From: Tetrahymena elliotti 4EA | Taxonomy: Eukaryota; Ciliophora; Oligohymenophorea; Hymenostomatida; Tetrahymenidae | Direction of reading: 5' to 3' | Length of the DNA: 64,000 nt | NCBI GenBank assembly: GCA_000231825.2 | Contig: JH720326.1 | Coordinates: 680,675-744,674, forward strand | Shown here: piece by piece, positions 52,057-64,000 of the stretch | Layout of the letters: the number at the start of each line of letters is the position of its first letter | Numbering within the stretch: the first letter of the stretch is position 1 | The notes under the pieces: model-generated | What the model was told of the DNA's origin: nothing | Database searches by the model: none | What the model saw: only the letters and a program-made list of their open reading frames with translations | Made by a program: the position numbers and the translations under genes

Positions 52057-53279
52057 GAATACTTTAAATGGGAATCGATTACGCTAATAAAAATGTTAAC
52101 AGAGAGATAAGATTTTAAGTATCAAAATATATAACTATTATGATAAAAGCTAATTAAATTATTTATAATCAATTTATATACGTTTGAAATTAATCAGTGA
52201 GAAGGACAAAGAGTTAATCAGTATTCAACCTTATTCATTTAATTAACCTTTTTTTTTTATTTACAAAAAATACATGCTTGAAATCTTCAAAAATAAGTTG
52301 AATTAACATTTTTATAAAATGGATATTTGCAAATACTGTTTTTTTAACTTAAATATTTTTCATTTAGACAATTCTTTTAAAAATAATAAATCTACTTACA
52401 AAAAGATTAATCTGAAAATAACCTTAACAAATTCCCTCCTATTAAAAGTATAAAATAAAAAAACATATACATTTTTTGAAGTCTTATATTTAAGAAATAA
52501 TCAAAAAAATATTTCTTGATTTAATTTAAACTATCATAAAAATGATCTCAACGTTTTTTAATTTCTTTCATTAAAATGATTGTTAGTTAAATCAGTAAAT
52601 TAAAAAAAATACATTTATAAAAACACTCTTTTTAATATTAAATTTTATCAATAACCAATAACATAGAATATCCTTTTTAATATTAAGACATTTTCTTCTT
52701 TCTCATTGAAAATTTCTATTATTATTAAATATAATATATATTCTATCAAACACTAAAATAATTCAATTCTTAAAAATCTAAGCAAATATACTTTTATTTT
52801 GAATCAAATTTACTTTAATTTCCTTATTATATAAATATTGTTTTAATACATAAAAAAGTTTCAATATCTTTTCATGTGTTCTATTTTAATTAAAAATTAT
52901 TTAAATTAAAACAAAATTTTTAAATTATTCTCATAAAAGTTAGCTCGTTATTGTGATATAGTATTTGTTTGTTTAGAATTACTTAGATTAACTTCTTTAT
53001 TAGTTAAAATAGATCATTTAATTAACAGATATTTTGCTAATGTGAAAATGATAAACTTATATAAATTGATGGATGTGCTAATAAAAAATAAACTAAAGAA
53101 TAAAAAACTATTTTTTTTGGAAAGTTTAATAAAAGGTTTTTTAATTTCATGGATATTCATAAAAGGTTTGAAATGGTAATTAGCAATTTCTATTGGGTTC
53201 TTATGGAATAATAATAACTTGAAAAAAGATATATAAGATTTAATTAAAATTTAATATATTCTTTTAACTAGATCTAGAA
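52057..53279. other. non-coding divergent intergenic region
   Basis: About 1.2 kb of AT-rich sequence between divergent starts. Nothing recognised; promoters are presumed at both ends. Confidence 0.55.
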
Positions 53280-54308
53280 ATGATATTTTCAAAAATTTTA
53301 AGACCTGTTATTCAACAATAGAAAACTGCTTTAAGTAATTATAAATAGTTTACTTTCAGCGCATAAAGATATTTCTCTTAGAAAAAAGAACTTGAAAAGA
53401 AGGAAAGAGGTCCTAGACCAAATAAAGATTAATAGTATACAGCCTTTTTGTTTGATGAAGAAAACAAGACTCCTATCTTTGAACATATGTTAGGAGAAGT
53501 AATTAATTGATCAATAAATTATTTACAAAAATGCAAGTTTAGTTCTATAATTAAATGATAAAATCACAAATAATCAATTAGAGAAAAGTGAGATATTAAT
53601 TGCTTTTAAAATATTATAAAATATAGAGAGATTTAAGGATAGCCATTAGAATATTTACCATTTTTACAATCATGAATGTCTTTTTAGCTATTGGAGAGTA
53701 CTAATATCCAAGTAAAATAAATTCTTTATTTTAGTTAGTTTATCATTCAATGAAAACAATTTCAGCTTTTAAAAAATTATATTTGTCTGAAAGTAATAAT
53801 TTAATTTCTTTATTTAGTATTTGGTGGATGGAACAGCTTTTCATTCTCTTTATGTGCTTTGACAGGTATTGGTCTTCTTACCTTTTTTAGTGTATTTTCT
53901 AAGAGAACTATTCACAAAATGAAATTATTAAGAACTGGTGATTTTGTAGAAGTCACATTTTTTAATGCATTCTGGGTAAATTTCATAAAATATTTTATTT
54001 ATTAATAATTATATGTTTTATTTATGAATACCAAAATGTAAAACTATTTATAAATAAATTAAATATATAAGGTTCCATAAACAAAAATGATCCATGTAAG
54101 TGAATTTGCTAATATGCAAGCAAGTTACGTTGGTTATTCGAGAAGTGAATTGACAACTATAGGTAAAGTATGGATAAATCTAGAAAAAAATACCTTTTAT
54201 GGTCATAAGGCATATGAAGATATTTTGATAGAGGTTTTAAATGGTAAATCAGTTAAATTAGATTCCTATGTCTTACAAAGAGCTGCACAATATTAAAAGA
54301 AAAAATGA
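53280..54308 (+). CDS. two-TM protein with probable mitochondrial presequence (TMEM223/TMEM186-like layout)
   Basis: Four exons, 53280-53498, 53627-53711, 53818-53975 and 54072-54308, join in phase to 232 residues ending in TGA. The N-terminus (MIFSKILRPVIQQQK) is basic and amphipathic and is followed by QRYFSQ, a typical matrix-processing context. Two TM segments follow: RIFTIFTIMNVFLAIG at about 80-98 and SLCALTGIGLLTFFSVF at about 112-130. After the second comes a basic loop (SKRTIHKMKLLRTGDFVEVT) and a soluble C-terminal domain. This order of presequence, RDLRIAIRIF, two helices and a beta-rich tail resembles TMEM223/TMEM186-type inner-membrane assembly factors. The similarity is in layout only, so the call is tentative. 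Confidence 0.75.
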
Positions 54309-55558
54309 AAAAAAATTTAACTTAATAATTAGAATAAATTAGATAATTATTCATTAATTATTGCATAGATGTCATAATTATTTATTCTTTGTCTGTGTAT
54401 TTACTTACTCTTATTAAGATAATCATCATGTTACAATTTTTAATCGAAATTTCATTTGTTTCTTCACTTTAGAATGAATGAATTTAGAAATTGATCTATT
54501 TTACATTCATTCATAATTTATTTTAATCTTAAAGAAAGTTCACAACTGGAACTAAGCAAACAAATTTAAGTTGTTTGATTGATAAATTATTTTATTTTAG
54601 ATAATTTAATTTTCTTCAAACAAATTTATAATTTTTATTTTATATTAACCCATATATTTGGAAATTTTGTTAAATCAAAAAGGTCTTTTGATTAGAATAA
54701 TATCAATAAATTCAAGTATTTAGTCTAAATTTATGGAGTAATGATTATTTTATCTCTAGAGAATAATAGTAATCATCATATTCTATACACACTTTAATTT
54801 TTCGAAAATATTTTCTCAAGAAATATAATTATGACAAACATGTTTAAATATGATAAAAGAATTTTATAATATTTTAAGAATCTTTTCATATTAGTTCAAT
54901 AAAGAAATAAACTGTGAAACCTTTAAATTCGGGTACTCTCGATTGCCTAAGATTTTCCCAACTATTAAGGTGCTCAATATAGATAAGTTTTAAATTTAAT
55001 ATGTAAATAAAACCAAAAGCTCTCTCTGAAATTTTGCCCAGCACATGCAGGTGCCCCATATATCTACAGTCCAGTCCACATTGAGATGTTAAAATTTTGT
55101 TTATGATTTATTAGTAAAATTTTATGGTTATTGCAAATTAAAATAAGAAAATATTTTTGTATTTTGTTGGGAAAACATAAATTAATATAAAAAGACGAAA
55201 AAGAATGATTTAGGTTTAAAACTAACTAGAAATTAAAACAATTAGGATAGATGAACATATAGGATAATAGATATAATTTCCATACAAAAAAGTAATAAAA
55301 ATGATAAATTTATTAAATGTTAAATGAAACATATAATCTTCAAGGCAAGAAGGTTTCACAATCGATTGATAACTTGATTTTATAGTAGCTTTATTCTTCA
55401 AGATAGATAGCTGAAGAATTATTAAGTATTGATTATATATTTTTGCTTTCATCTATATTGCTAGTTAGTATATTAGTGAACTATTTAATCTATCTCTCTG
55501 TTAATCTTTTGGCTAGAAATAGAATATTAGTATATAAGTCATAAGATGACATGATTCA
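54309..55558. other. non-coding spacer with a less AT-rich island
   Basis: This lies between convergent genes. Most of it is extreme AT. The section 54910-55095 stands out by higher GC and lack of long A/T runs (GGGTACTCTCGATTGCC near 54932 and GCCCAGCACATGCAGGTGCC near 55037). It has no sensible frame on either strand. A structured non-coding RNA is possible. Confidence 0.4.
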
Positions 55559-57762
55559 TCAGAAATTAATAGAATCATCATTATCATTAGGATCAGTGGG
55601 AACAATATCGTCCTAAATAACATTTTCTAATAATTCAGGAGTTTAGTTGTTATTGTAGTCTGTGTAGAGAACTCTGTCATCAACTTTAGCAGTGTAATCA
55701 ACTTCTCCATTATCAATGAGATCATCGTAACGTCTCTTGTAGTTTTCACCAGCAGTAGCGATTTGCTTTTCATAAATATTGATGATGGCAGCAAGTTAAT
55801 CTAATTAATCAAGTAAAACTTCTCTATAGTGAGATCTATCCTTAATGTAGTTATCATGCTTTTCTTAAGTTTCTTAAATGTTGGAGACGATTTAGTTGTA
55901 TTCAACCAAGCATTGGTCAACAACATGTTGAGCTTATTGGACTCTTATTTCAACTTCTCTCAAGACTTCTTGTTAAGTGATGACTTCCTTTTAAAGATAA
56001 TCGATTTCTTTCTTCAAGTGGATAATGTAATCTGAAATGGTTTAAGCCAAAGTGATCATATCATTAATTTTATCATTCATGTTTTTCTTGATGGTACCTT
56101 CAAGTTCATCAAGAATGGCAAATAATTCTTTCTTAATAGCTTATAATCCAAGTCTGGTTCCATTCTAGAAACTATCAACTTCGATATCATCTTTATCATT
56201 ATCAATGTGACCTTTTCCGATTTCTTCCTCTATTTATTATTTTAAATTAATTAATTAATAATTAAGGTTTAGGTTCTTATTCATCATAAAATATCCTAAT
56301 GAACTAATAAAATTCTCATATCTTAGAAAATATTCTCATTAGAAATTATTCATACATATTCTTTACCATCAATCTTAAATTATAACTATTAGAAATTATA
56401 AACTTTCTTTATTATCATTCTTAAATTAAAAATGATTGACATTTTCAATAAATTATTTTTTTAGGGCTAAATGTTTAAAGGCAATATCTTTTTATTTAAT
56501 GGTAATATTGATATTATGGCATTTTAGTCAATAAATAATTTAAAGATTCTTTTTGAGAGTAAAAAATTAATATAAAAATTTTTTGAACAATATATTTTAT
56601 TTGCAATCTTTTTTAAGATAAATGATATTCATCAACAAAATCCGTTTATTTATTTGGTGGTGTTTTTTTAAATTATACTTATCTTCATTTAAATTTAAAT
56701 GGTTTTATCTCAAATAAATCAATTCATTTGAAAATTATTAATGAAACAAGCATTTTTTGTTAATGAAATTCAAAATGAATGTAGATTTTATTGAAGAGGA
56801 ATCGAAGTTAATTTTATTTGTATTTGATAATTATCTATTAGAGATTTATGATTGGTTTTTCGTTTATTATTTTAACTTTGTTATTAAATTTCATCCATAC
56901 TGCTTTGAAGTTATATCTGTATTGATGTAAGATTAGATATTTATAAATATGTTGATTTTATTGTAATGCTTAAGAATTCTCAATATTTTTGGATATTCAT
57001 TTAATAATTGTTAGAGAAGATAAATTTAATGGAGGATTAGAAAGAAAGAAAGAAAGAAAGAAAGAAATTTTTACCAGTTCTGTCTTCAACTTAATCTTAC
57101 AATGAGTCACCAACAGCGTACTTGGAAGGGTCAACTTATTGAATGGTAGCTTAGAATTCAAGAAGCATCATTTAAAGACCATTTGAGGTGGAGAATAAAG
57201 AGCTATCGCTTGTGTTTTCCTTAACAATCTTGGTAATAGCTTTTAATTGAGTGAAGGAGTAGTTATCAAGAGCATGTCTCAAGAAATCAATTAAGTTGAG
57301 AGCAGTTTGGGCATGTCTGAGATACTCAACGAAATCAAGAGTCTATTAACAACTTTGCTTTTGGTATCTATCAATCTTATCATAATCTTCATTGATCTTT
57401 TTAGTGATCCAATTAACAAATTCAAGTTGTTAGTTGTACTCCTTAACAATAACATCGAGAGCATCTTTGTCAGAGCCACATTCAGCTAACTTAGCATCCT
57501 TTTAATTTTTCAAATCTTCAATCAATTTTTCAAGATAAGCAGTTTCGATTTTGACAGCATCATCTAAATTTAAGATTTGCTTATTAATATCACCTGATAA
57601 AGATTTCAAAAAATCTAAAATGTCATCAACAACGTATTCTGTTTGCATTTAAACTAATTGAATTCCCTTAAGCATTTAAGAGGTAGTTTCACCGCAGGAG
57701 ACACTGCTGATTAAACTTAAACCAAGGCAAAGTATTGCAAATAATGCGAACCTTTTTCCCAT
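55559..57762 (-). CDS. secreted acidic coiled-coil protein, granule lattice (Grl)-like
   Basis: Two exons, 57762-57075 and 56229-55559, join in phase to 452 residues. Signal peptide MGKRFALFAILCLGLSLISS ends near Cys23. The mature protein is almost entirely heptad-patterned acidic coiled coil (QMQTEYVVDDILDFLKSL, YLEKLIEDLKNQKDAKLAEC, EVLREVEIRVQQAQHVVDQC) with a handful of cysteines and a very acidic tail (PTDPNDNDDSINF). Codon use is strongly biased to C-ending codons, as in abundant proteins. Signal peptide plus long acidic coiled coils plus high expression is the profile of the mucocyst granule lattice proteins (Grl family). These assemble a Ca2+-expandable crystal in the dense-core secretory granules after proteolytic maturation. 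The family call rests on architecture, not on an alignment. The single intron (56230-57074) carries a tetramer repeat. Confidence 0.8.
57040..57066. repeat. (GAAA)n microsatellite in the intron of the Grl-like gene
   Basis: Nearly seven tandem GAAA units on the + strand, located a few bases inside the 5' end of the intron (minus-strand sense). Simple repeat. Confidence 0.9.
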
Positions 57763-58158
57763 ATTAATTTTGATACCAAATATATTATAATTTCCCTTTT
57801 TTTGTTTGTTTTTCTTTATATTTTAAAAGTACGTTTTAGTTAATCAAAACTCACTCTTGCATTCAAAGTTCTCTATTTGTTTGATTATTTATTTTCATTT
57901 GTTTAACATGCAAAATAAGCCAAAAACATTACTAAAATCAATGAAAAAATATATTTTGCTTCATTGAATTTAATTGCATAAAGCTTTTAGATGATTACTT
58001 TCCTTATTAATTCTTCATCATTTTTCATTCATTTTATCATGATTAATTATTGGTTTTTAGAACTCTCATTCAACTAACAAAGACGTTTTTCTCTGATTGC
58101 ATTAAAAGATTCCCATTTATAAAAAAAGAAAAACGAATATTTTTAAAAAATAACTAAA
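57763..58158. promoter_or_regulatory. short divergent promoter region
   Basis: About 400 bp between the start of the Grl-like gene (-) and the start proposed at 58159 (+). AT-rich, with poly-T/poly-A stretches and no coding content. Promoter role inferred from position. Confidence 0.45.
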
Positions 58159-59872
58159 ATGACTGAGAGACCTAAGAAAAACGATTATAATTATTAAATT
58201 GATGGGGAATATTTTTATAAATTTATTTTAAATTAAATGTAATAATTTTAAATAAATTCTCTTCCAAAAATACTTTAAATCTATCTCCTTCATCAATTCC
58301 CAGCTTCAAATTAATGATGATAGTTAATGTTTCAATTTTTTTATGCGTGATTTCATTTATTATTTTTTCGAAAACAAAATTATTTTTATTTCAAGAAATA
58401 AATAATTTTATTGGGAATTTATAGAAAAAAGTAGAATTTATGAAATGATTTAAAATATTTGTTGATTATTAATTTGAATCAATTCAAAAATTAAAGGTAT
58501 TTTAATAAAAATTAATTAATTTAAAGAAATTATCTTTGTTTCCTTCTACAAGAAATTAATACGGTTAGTAAAAATAAAAAAAGCAATTGAATTTTACTAC
58601 ATGTTCAGTATTTAAATATTTATAATAAATAGAAATAGTTCTAAAATCTTAGTGAATCTATCTTTTGAGTATTATCGATTAATTAAACACTTAAAAAAGG
58701 CGAATAATTTCTAAGAAGAATGAATAAAAACCAAATATGAGTAGCTACCTATAAATTCACAAAAAATTATGTGTAGGGCTAACAATTTTTAAAAAAACCA
58801 ATTTAACAAAATTTTTATGATGTGCTTAGTATAAAATAGCATAACTTAATGGAATGATTGTTTGATTATCTTTAGATCAATTGATTTATTAAAATTAATT
58901 AGCTGTTTATTCCTTTTACTGAAAAAAGAATACAAGAATATTTTTATTTTTATTGTTGTTAAATTTATGGATATAAACTGAACAAAATCTTAAAATTTGA
59001 ATTTGTTCCCATTTTCTTATTCCTTAATCGCTGTCAAAAATTAATCATAATTTAAATTGAGCTAGATATTTTTTTATTGATTATTAAATGTTGATAAAGA
59101 GGAAAAAATGAATTTTAAAAGTTTTTAATTAATAATTTGAAGAAAAAATTAAATTTGTTTTCATAATAAATTAATTAAAAAATAATTGCAGATATATTTT
59201 GCAGCAAAAGAAAAACAACATCTTTTACAATAGGAACAACAATAATATGAAAGATATCAAGATAAGTTTTTTAAGCCAGGTCTATACAAATAATTCTTTG
59301 AATAGACTAATGATATGGACCACCCACTTCATCATAAACAAAATTAAAACAGTGGCTATATCAAATATAGACAATATCCCTCATAAAATATAAAAATATC
59401 ACTTGATATCATTCATCATTATTATTGGAGCCCTATTCAATCGACTTACACCGATTGTCTTACTTAAGTAAGAAATGGAATATCTAAAAAATTTTCAATT
59501 CCATTACAAAGATCATCTTTGAAATTCTTTCTTAGCAGATTCTTGAGAGCAAAAGCTCGAAATTATAATTAGTATTTTTTAAACTAGGAATTTTCGCTGA
59601 TTGAGGTAGAGGAGGAGAAAAAGAAGAAAAGCTCTAAAAAAATAAAAAAATAAATTAAAAAGATAAATAAAAATTTAAAAAAGAAAAGAACTTAAAAAAT
59701 AAATAAATAAAAATTAATTAATTAAATTAACAAACAAATAAATAAAAAAACAAAAAAGATTTAAAAAATTAGGATTAATTGATAAGAATAAATATATAAA
59801 ATTTTATAATTTAAAATCAGAATTTTTAATCAGTATATTTACTTTCACAGTTAAAATTATGAGAATTTATTT
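58159..59872 (+). CDS. unknown protein, gene model incomplete
   Basis: A good start exon at 58159-58238 reads MTERPKKNDYNYQIDGEYFY... and stops at a GTAATA donor. The large 3' exon opens after an AG near 59191 and runs to TGA 59870-59872. It reads KEKQHLLQQEQQQYERYQDK, YKQFFEQTNDMDHPLHHK, DIIHHYYWSPIQSTYTDC, FLSRFLRAKARNYNQYF and then a long Lys/Asn-rich tail. Its composition (Trp, His, Pro, Cys) shows it is coding. The two exons do not join in phase directly, so at least one middle exon in 58239-59191 is missing from this model. No domain is recognised. The Lys/Asn-rich tail (from about 59625) is low-complexity, so the real stop may be reached through an intron instead. Confidence 0.5.
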
Positions 59873-60928
59873 AGTAATAACTCTTTTTCTTATTTATCTT
59901 TATTTTTTGAATTAAGCAGGCAAAGCTGACAATTGACTATCTGTGCAATAGTTCTTTTATCATTTTATTATAAAATAAAATATTTATTAATTAAGCTAAA
60001 CTAAATTCAAAATAAAACTTCATTTTCATAAGAAAATTTTTGAAAAGTTATTGTTTCTCTTTATGTTTTAGGAACAACCTATTCGATAAGCATATTTAAG
60101 ATTTCTTTCTTATCTTATAAGAAGAAAAAAATAATTTTAAATAGCCTGTTTTTTTAAAAAATAATTTAAAGATTTTAAATGAGTTTAATTTTGTAATTTT
60201 GTTTGAATTTTCAATTTATTAATTTTTACAGAGAAATATTTTTTTAATGAAAAAATGTAATTGGAATAGATTGAATTGAATTTCTTTTAAAAATTTCTAG
60301 AAATAGGAAATTTAATGTGAAATTTTATTGAAAGTATTAAGAAATTTCTTAGAAGAAATGAAAGAATGATATTTGAATTCTGAATTGAGAAAATATCTTT
60401 ATACATTAATCAAATGCTACTCAAATGTAAGCGTCAACATAATAAGTAATTATGACTATGAATGATATGATATGAATGAATTTAAAGAAATAAAAAAGTG
60501 TTGAGCAAATAGATAACCTCTATCAATTATTTTTTATTTAGTTATTTTGAAGTTAAAGGTCTTTACTTATTAAAAAGAAAATAGACAAGATTCTACCATA
60601 AATAAAAATAAATAAAAATTATGTATTAATATTCCATAGATGAAATAGAGAGAAAGTAATGATTTAGACTAAAAGAATTGATTACTTTAGTAATGATGGA
60701 TATATTTTACATATACATAAATAGACTGATAGATAGATTCATCTAAAATTATATTAAAAATTAAACTGAATAAAAATTTTTATCCTGTAAATTTGATTAA
60801 TAAACAAACAAGCATATAGAATAAAGCAGCTTTATAAAATACATAAAAACAAACTCTACATCAATCAATTTATCAAGCAACCAAGCAATTAATAAATAAA
60901 TATCTAAACATATATTTGAAATAAATTT
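59873..60928. other. non-coding spacer
   Basis: AT-rich region between two co-oriented genes. Nothing recognised. Confidence 0.55.
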
Positions 60929-62659
60929 ATGATGAGTAAGTAGATTAAATCCGAAATTAGCAACAAAGCAAGCAAATTTGAACATAAATGGTATTCTGAT
61001 TTAGTATCAGGGCTAATTGGAGGTCTTGTTTCTGTTACTGCATGTGCACCTCTTGATATTGCTCGTACTCGTTTAAATATGATGGTAATTGTGATTTAAT
61101 AAATTCTAGCAAATGTTCATAAAAATATTCAAATTACATGAGTTATAGCTAAAAATTACTTTAAAAACAAATAGAATTCGCACTACTCAGTTAAGAAATA
61201 CGAAGGATTTATGCATGCCTTAAAAACAATTTAAAAAGAAGAAGGATTTAGAGGTTTTTACAAAGGTAATTTATTGCATAATTAAGATTAAAAAGTATTA
61301 AGTGATTAGCTCACTTTAGTATATAAAAGTTGTATTAATAGCAACCTAAAGCAGATAATATGATTATTAGTTAAATATAGTTCCTTTGCATTAAGAGTGT
61401 TTATAAGATTATGTGTAACTAACTTAAAAATATAAAAAATAGGTTACAATGCAACAGTTATCAGCATTCCATTATTTCATTCACTCTTTTTCACAATCTA
61501 CAATCAAATGAAGCCATTTATAAAAAATCATATGACTGATACGCCTCTAGTAATATAACATATCTGTGCCTCAACACTAACAGGGTTTATTTGTGATACT
61601 CTAACAAATCCTTTATGGGTAATAGTTAATTTTGCTTGTTATAATGATTATTTAAAACAAATTAGCATAAAAATAAACACTTCAATCAAGCTAAATATAA
61701 AAAATATAAATGAAAACACAAATTGCAAATCTAAATTCTAACTGAAAAATAATTTATTTTTAATAAAATACTAGGTTGTCAGAACAAGGTTATAAGTCTA
61801 ATATATGCATCAAGATTCAAGTAAATACTCAGATGGTTTGATCAAAACATTTAGAAAGATTACACACGAAGTATTAATTTATTTATTCAAAGAATTTTAA
61901 CTGTAATTAATCTAAATAATTTACAAAAATACATTCTTACTAAATCTGGTGGAATTGAGATATTTTTCATACAAATAATTTTTATTAGACAAATTCATCA
62001 AAATATTCTTTAAACCTTTAATAATTATTTTAGGAAGGATTTAAGGCTCTCTATAAAGGTCTTGGTGCTTCATTATTAGGTAATTTATCTCCAATATAAT
62101 AAATTTTTTAAATATTTATTCAAATATAAGGTTTGACTCACGTTGCCTTCCAATTCCCCATATATGAGTATTTAAAAGCTAAATTCGAGCACAGCAGAAG
62201 CATGGCTAATTAAAAAATAAACTCAAAAGATATTTTTGTTGCATCAGTTATTTCTAAATGTAGTTAGCTTATTATTTGATTTAAAATTATTAATAATATT
62301 TTATTAATTTCACTCAAAAAGTTATAGCATGTTCTATCACATATCCACATATAGTAATTAGAACAAGGTAATTATGAATTATTATATTATATTTAAATTT
62401 AAATATATATTTTAAAAACTTAATTAGACTTTAAGATAACAGACAAAATTATGGAACTTCTGATTTGTCTCATAGATTAAGAATTAAAGATATAGTTATG
62501 GATATAATTCATAAAGAAGGATTAAGTGGTTTATATAGAGGATTAAAAGTTGATTTAGTTAGAGTACTTCCTGCTAACACAATCACATTTATAGTTTATG
62601 AATATTGCAAATCTGTATTAGATGGATAAAATAAATCCAATTCAGAGCTTATTCATTGA
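60929..62659 (+). CDS. mitochondrial carrier, SLC25A32/33/36 (folate/FAD/pyrimidine/NAD) type
   Basis: Eight exons, 60929-61084, 61175-61265, 61443-61618, 61775-61870, 62034-62079, 62131-62259, 62322-62367 and 62428-62659, join in phase to 323 residues. The three carrier repeats are visible. Repeat 1 has PLDIARTRL then EEGFRGFYKG. Repeat 2 has PLWVVRTRLQ then EEGFKALYKG. Repeat 3 has YPHIVIRTRLQ then KEGLSGLYRG. The PLWVVRTR signature in repeat 2, HVAFQFPIYEYLK after it, and the YPxxVxRxRLQ in repeat 3 are typical of the subfamily that includes SLC25A32, SLC25A33/36 and yeast Ndt/Flx1. The substrate within that group (FAD or folate, pyrimidine nucleotides, NAD) cannot be chosen from the sequence alone. 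It is expected in the mitochondrial inner membrane with six TM helices. Confidence 0.92.
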
Positions 62660-63208
62660 ACGATATAATTAAACTACTTCTCATTTTTATTTTAATAACC
62701 AATATTCAACTAATCAGCAATAAGCTTAAAATTAGGCTTAGTTAGTTCTTCAGCAACTTTTTCTAGCTCACATAACATAGAGTAGCTAGCTCTACTAAGC
62801 ATTAGGAATCGTTTTAATTAATTTCTCTTTCTTATTTAATATATAAAAATTATCATAAACCAAATAATATCTCCTTTTAATTTTAGTGGAAATAAATTTA
62901 TTTTAAATATTTTTTCCTTCAAATTTAATTTAAATATTTTGTTTTTCTTATTTATTTATAATTTGTAGTATTTTACAAGTCATAATAATTTCATATAAAA
63001 TCACTAATCCTCAATATCATTTTTAATAAAACCACTTCCTTTTAATCTATGAACGATAAAGTTAATTTTTAAAATATTTTGAATACTAAAATCAAAAGAA
63101 AATAATATTTAGAGCTAATGAAATGGTATCATTTGAAGTTTATGCTTTTGATGCAGATGATGGAGGATTATTACAAACAGCATCAAAGAACAGTAAGTTG
63201 AGCTTTTT
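62660..63208. other. non-coding, between convergent ends
   Basis: AT-rich sequence between the carrier gene (+) and the acid phosphatase remnant (-). A small self-complementary core, AGCTAGCT, lies near 62786-62793. No gene recognised. Confidence 0.5.
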
Positions 63209-64000
63209 TCACAGATATTCGTGAATGTACCATCTCTCATGAGCTGATATAGAATTCTCTTTGGTTGATTTATATTCATCTATTTTTGTGTCAGCTTAGT
63301 GTAATTCAAATATTAAACTTGAAGCAAACTCGGGAGCATTTTCACATTAGAAAGAAGTAAGGTTTACTTGGCTTAAATTTATCTAGGAATCTTTGATGAA
63401 GAAGGCAGTCAATGCTTGTTAAGTTAAGTGTAGCATTAATCAATTATACATTTGTGTGATAAGCACTGAACATCACCCATTTTAATGTACTTTTTCTTTT
63501 ACCTGAGCCATTAATTAGTTCAAGAAGGGAGTATTCAAAGCACGTAAAAGCTATGGTTGGTTATACCAAAAATTCCAAGCCAAAGAACTCAGATAGGTTC
63601 CGTTTTCTTAGAGTTATGGAGATATATTAGGAATAAATCTAGCATTATATCTGTTACATTAAATATTATCATCAACATCTTCCATATCATCAAAACTAGA
63701 AAATGGCTTGCCTGCCAACTAAGAATATTATTCATAAGTTTGAGCAAATTATTAACTGATAAAATCAATAATCTCTTTCTTTTCATCATAGAATGCAAGT
63801 CTAATGTCATCATAGTATTTGCAATTATAATCAGGATAAAGGACAAAATCTCCTTTTTTTGGTTGAGAATGAATTGGAAGAACTTAAATATTAGGAAGAG
63901 ATGATAATTGATTAGGTAAATAGTTCTTAGCACCAGCAAAAGCAGGGAGAGTGTATGATTCTGTCAAATTTGATGGTATTAATCTCCAGTATTTTGAGGG
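63209..64000 (-). pseudogene. histidine acid phosphatase, decayed and cut by the window end
   Basis: The middle and C-terminal parts of a lysosomal/secreted histidine acid phosphatase read on the minus strand from the window end. The pieces are LPIHSQPKKGDFVLYP, CKYYDDIRLAF, CNRYNARFIP and LAWNFWYNQPQLLRALN. The frame then breaks by one missing base near 63478-63485 and resumes as KWVMFSAYHTNVQLINATL. There the family's catalytic His-Asp pair of SAHDTN is Tyr-His (codons 63459-63461 and 63456-63458). A second shift with an in-frame TGA occurs at 63342-63344, before CENAPEFASSLIFELH. The last segment ends at TGA 63211-63209. Two frameshifts plus loss of the catalytic pair indicate a pseudogene. 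The N-terminal catalytic RHG region lies outside the window. Confidence 0.75.

Noticed and set aside
57291..57489. Overlapping open frames on both strands of about 60 codons
   Set aside because: They are shadows of the Grl-like first exon (57075-57762), whose frame explains the sequence.
63557..63939. Two hydrophobic frames on opposite strands near the window end
   Set aside because: Both are out of frame with the acid phosphatase remnant, which uses a third frame with recognisable family motifs.
1..64000. Telomeric C4A2 repeats, tRNA/rRNA genes, CRISPR arrays, insertion sequences or transposase genes
   Set aside because: I looked for these by eye and found none. Divergent elements could be missed without a search tool.

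Overview
The window looks like a macronuclear chromosome segment of a ciliate in the Tetrahymena group. It is extremely AT-rich. Its long reading frames only make sense if TAA and TAG encode glutamine and TGA is the sole stop. Introns are short, very AT-rich and of the GTAA...TAG type. In conserved genes (proteasome Rpn12, U2AF small subunit, Lon protease) glutamine falls where the frame has TAA or TAG, which supports that code. No telomeric repeats, tRNA, rRNA, CRISPR or bacterial features were seen. All gene models were read by eye, joining exons by GT/AG sites and matching phase; no search was run.

Layout. 1.6-16.3 kb: a tandem array of three paralogous large membrane proteins on the + strand. 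The first is intact, the second carries one frameshift, and the third is a deleted, broken pseudogene. 17.0-21.1 kb: two divergent small intron-containing genes of unknown function whose codon choice suggests high expression. 23.2-24.2 kb: U2AF 35-kDa splicing factor (-). 26.2-27.1 kb: a small two-EF-hand protein (+). 28.6-30.0 kb: a broken B-box-like protein gene (+). 30.5-31.7 kb: 26S proteasome subunit Rpn12/PSMD8 (+). 32.6-36.5 kb: a peroxisomal-type Lon protease ending in SKL (-). 37.5 kb: a 96-residue membrane/coiled-coil protein (+). 38.5 kb: an orphan coding fragment (-). 39.2-46.1 kb: a 14-exon P4-ATPase (flippase)-like gene (-) in which every catalytic motif is degenerate and which has a long Q/N-rich N-terminus with three poly-lysine blocks. 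47.7-49.7 kb: a leucine-rich-repeat gene (-) built of phase-2 exons of almost exactly 90 nt, one repeat per exon. 50.4-52.1 kb: an unknown six-exon gene (-). 53.3-54.3 kb: a two-TM, probably mitochondrial protein (+). 55.6-57.8 kb: a secreted coiled-coil protein resembling mucocyst granule lattice (Grl) proteins (-). 58.2-59.9 kb: an unknown gene with incomplete model (+). 60.9-62.7 kb: a mitochondrial carrier of the SLC25A32/33/36 type (+). 63.2-64.0 kb: a decayed histidine acid phosphatase (-), cut by the window end.

The genes do not form a pathway; this is ordinary eukaryotic mixing of housekeeping genes with lineage-expanded families. The most unusual items are the catalytically degenerate P4-ATPase-like protein, the 90-nt modular LRR exons, and the gradient of decay in the 5' tandem array.
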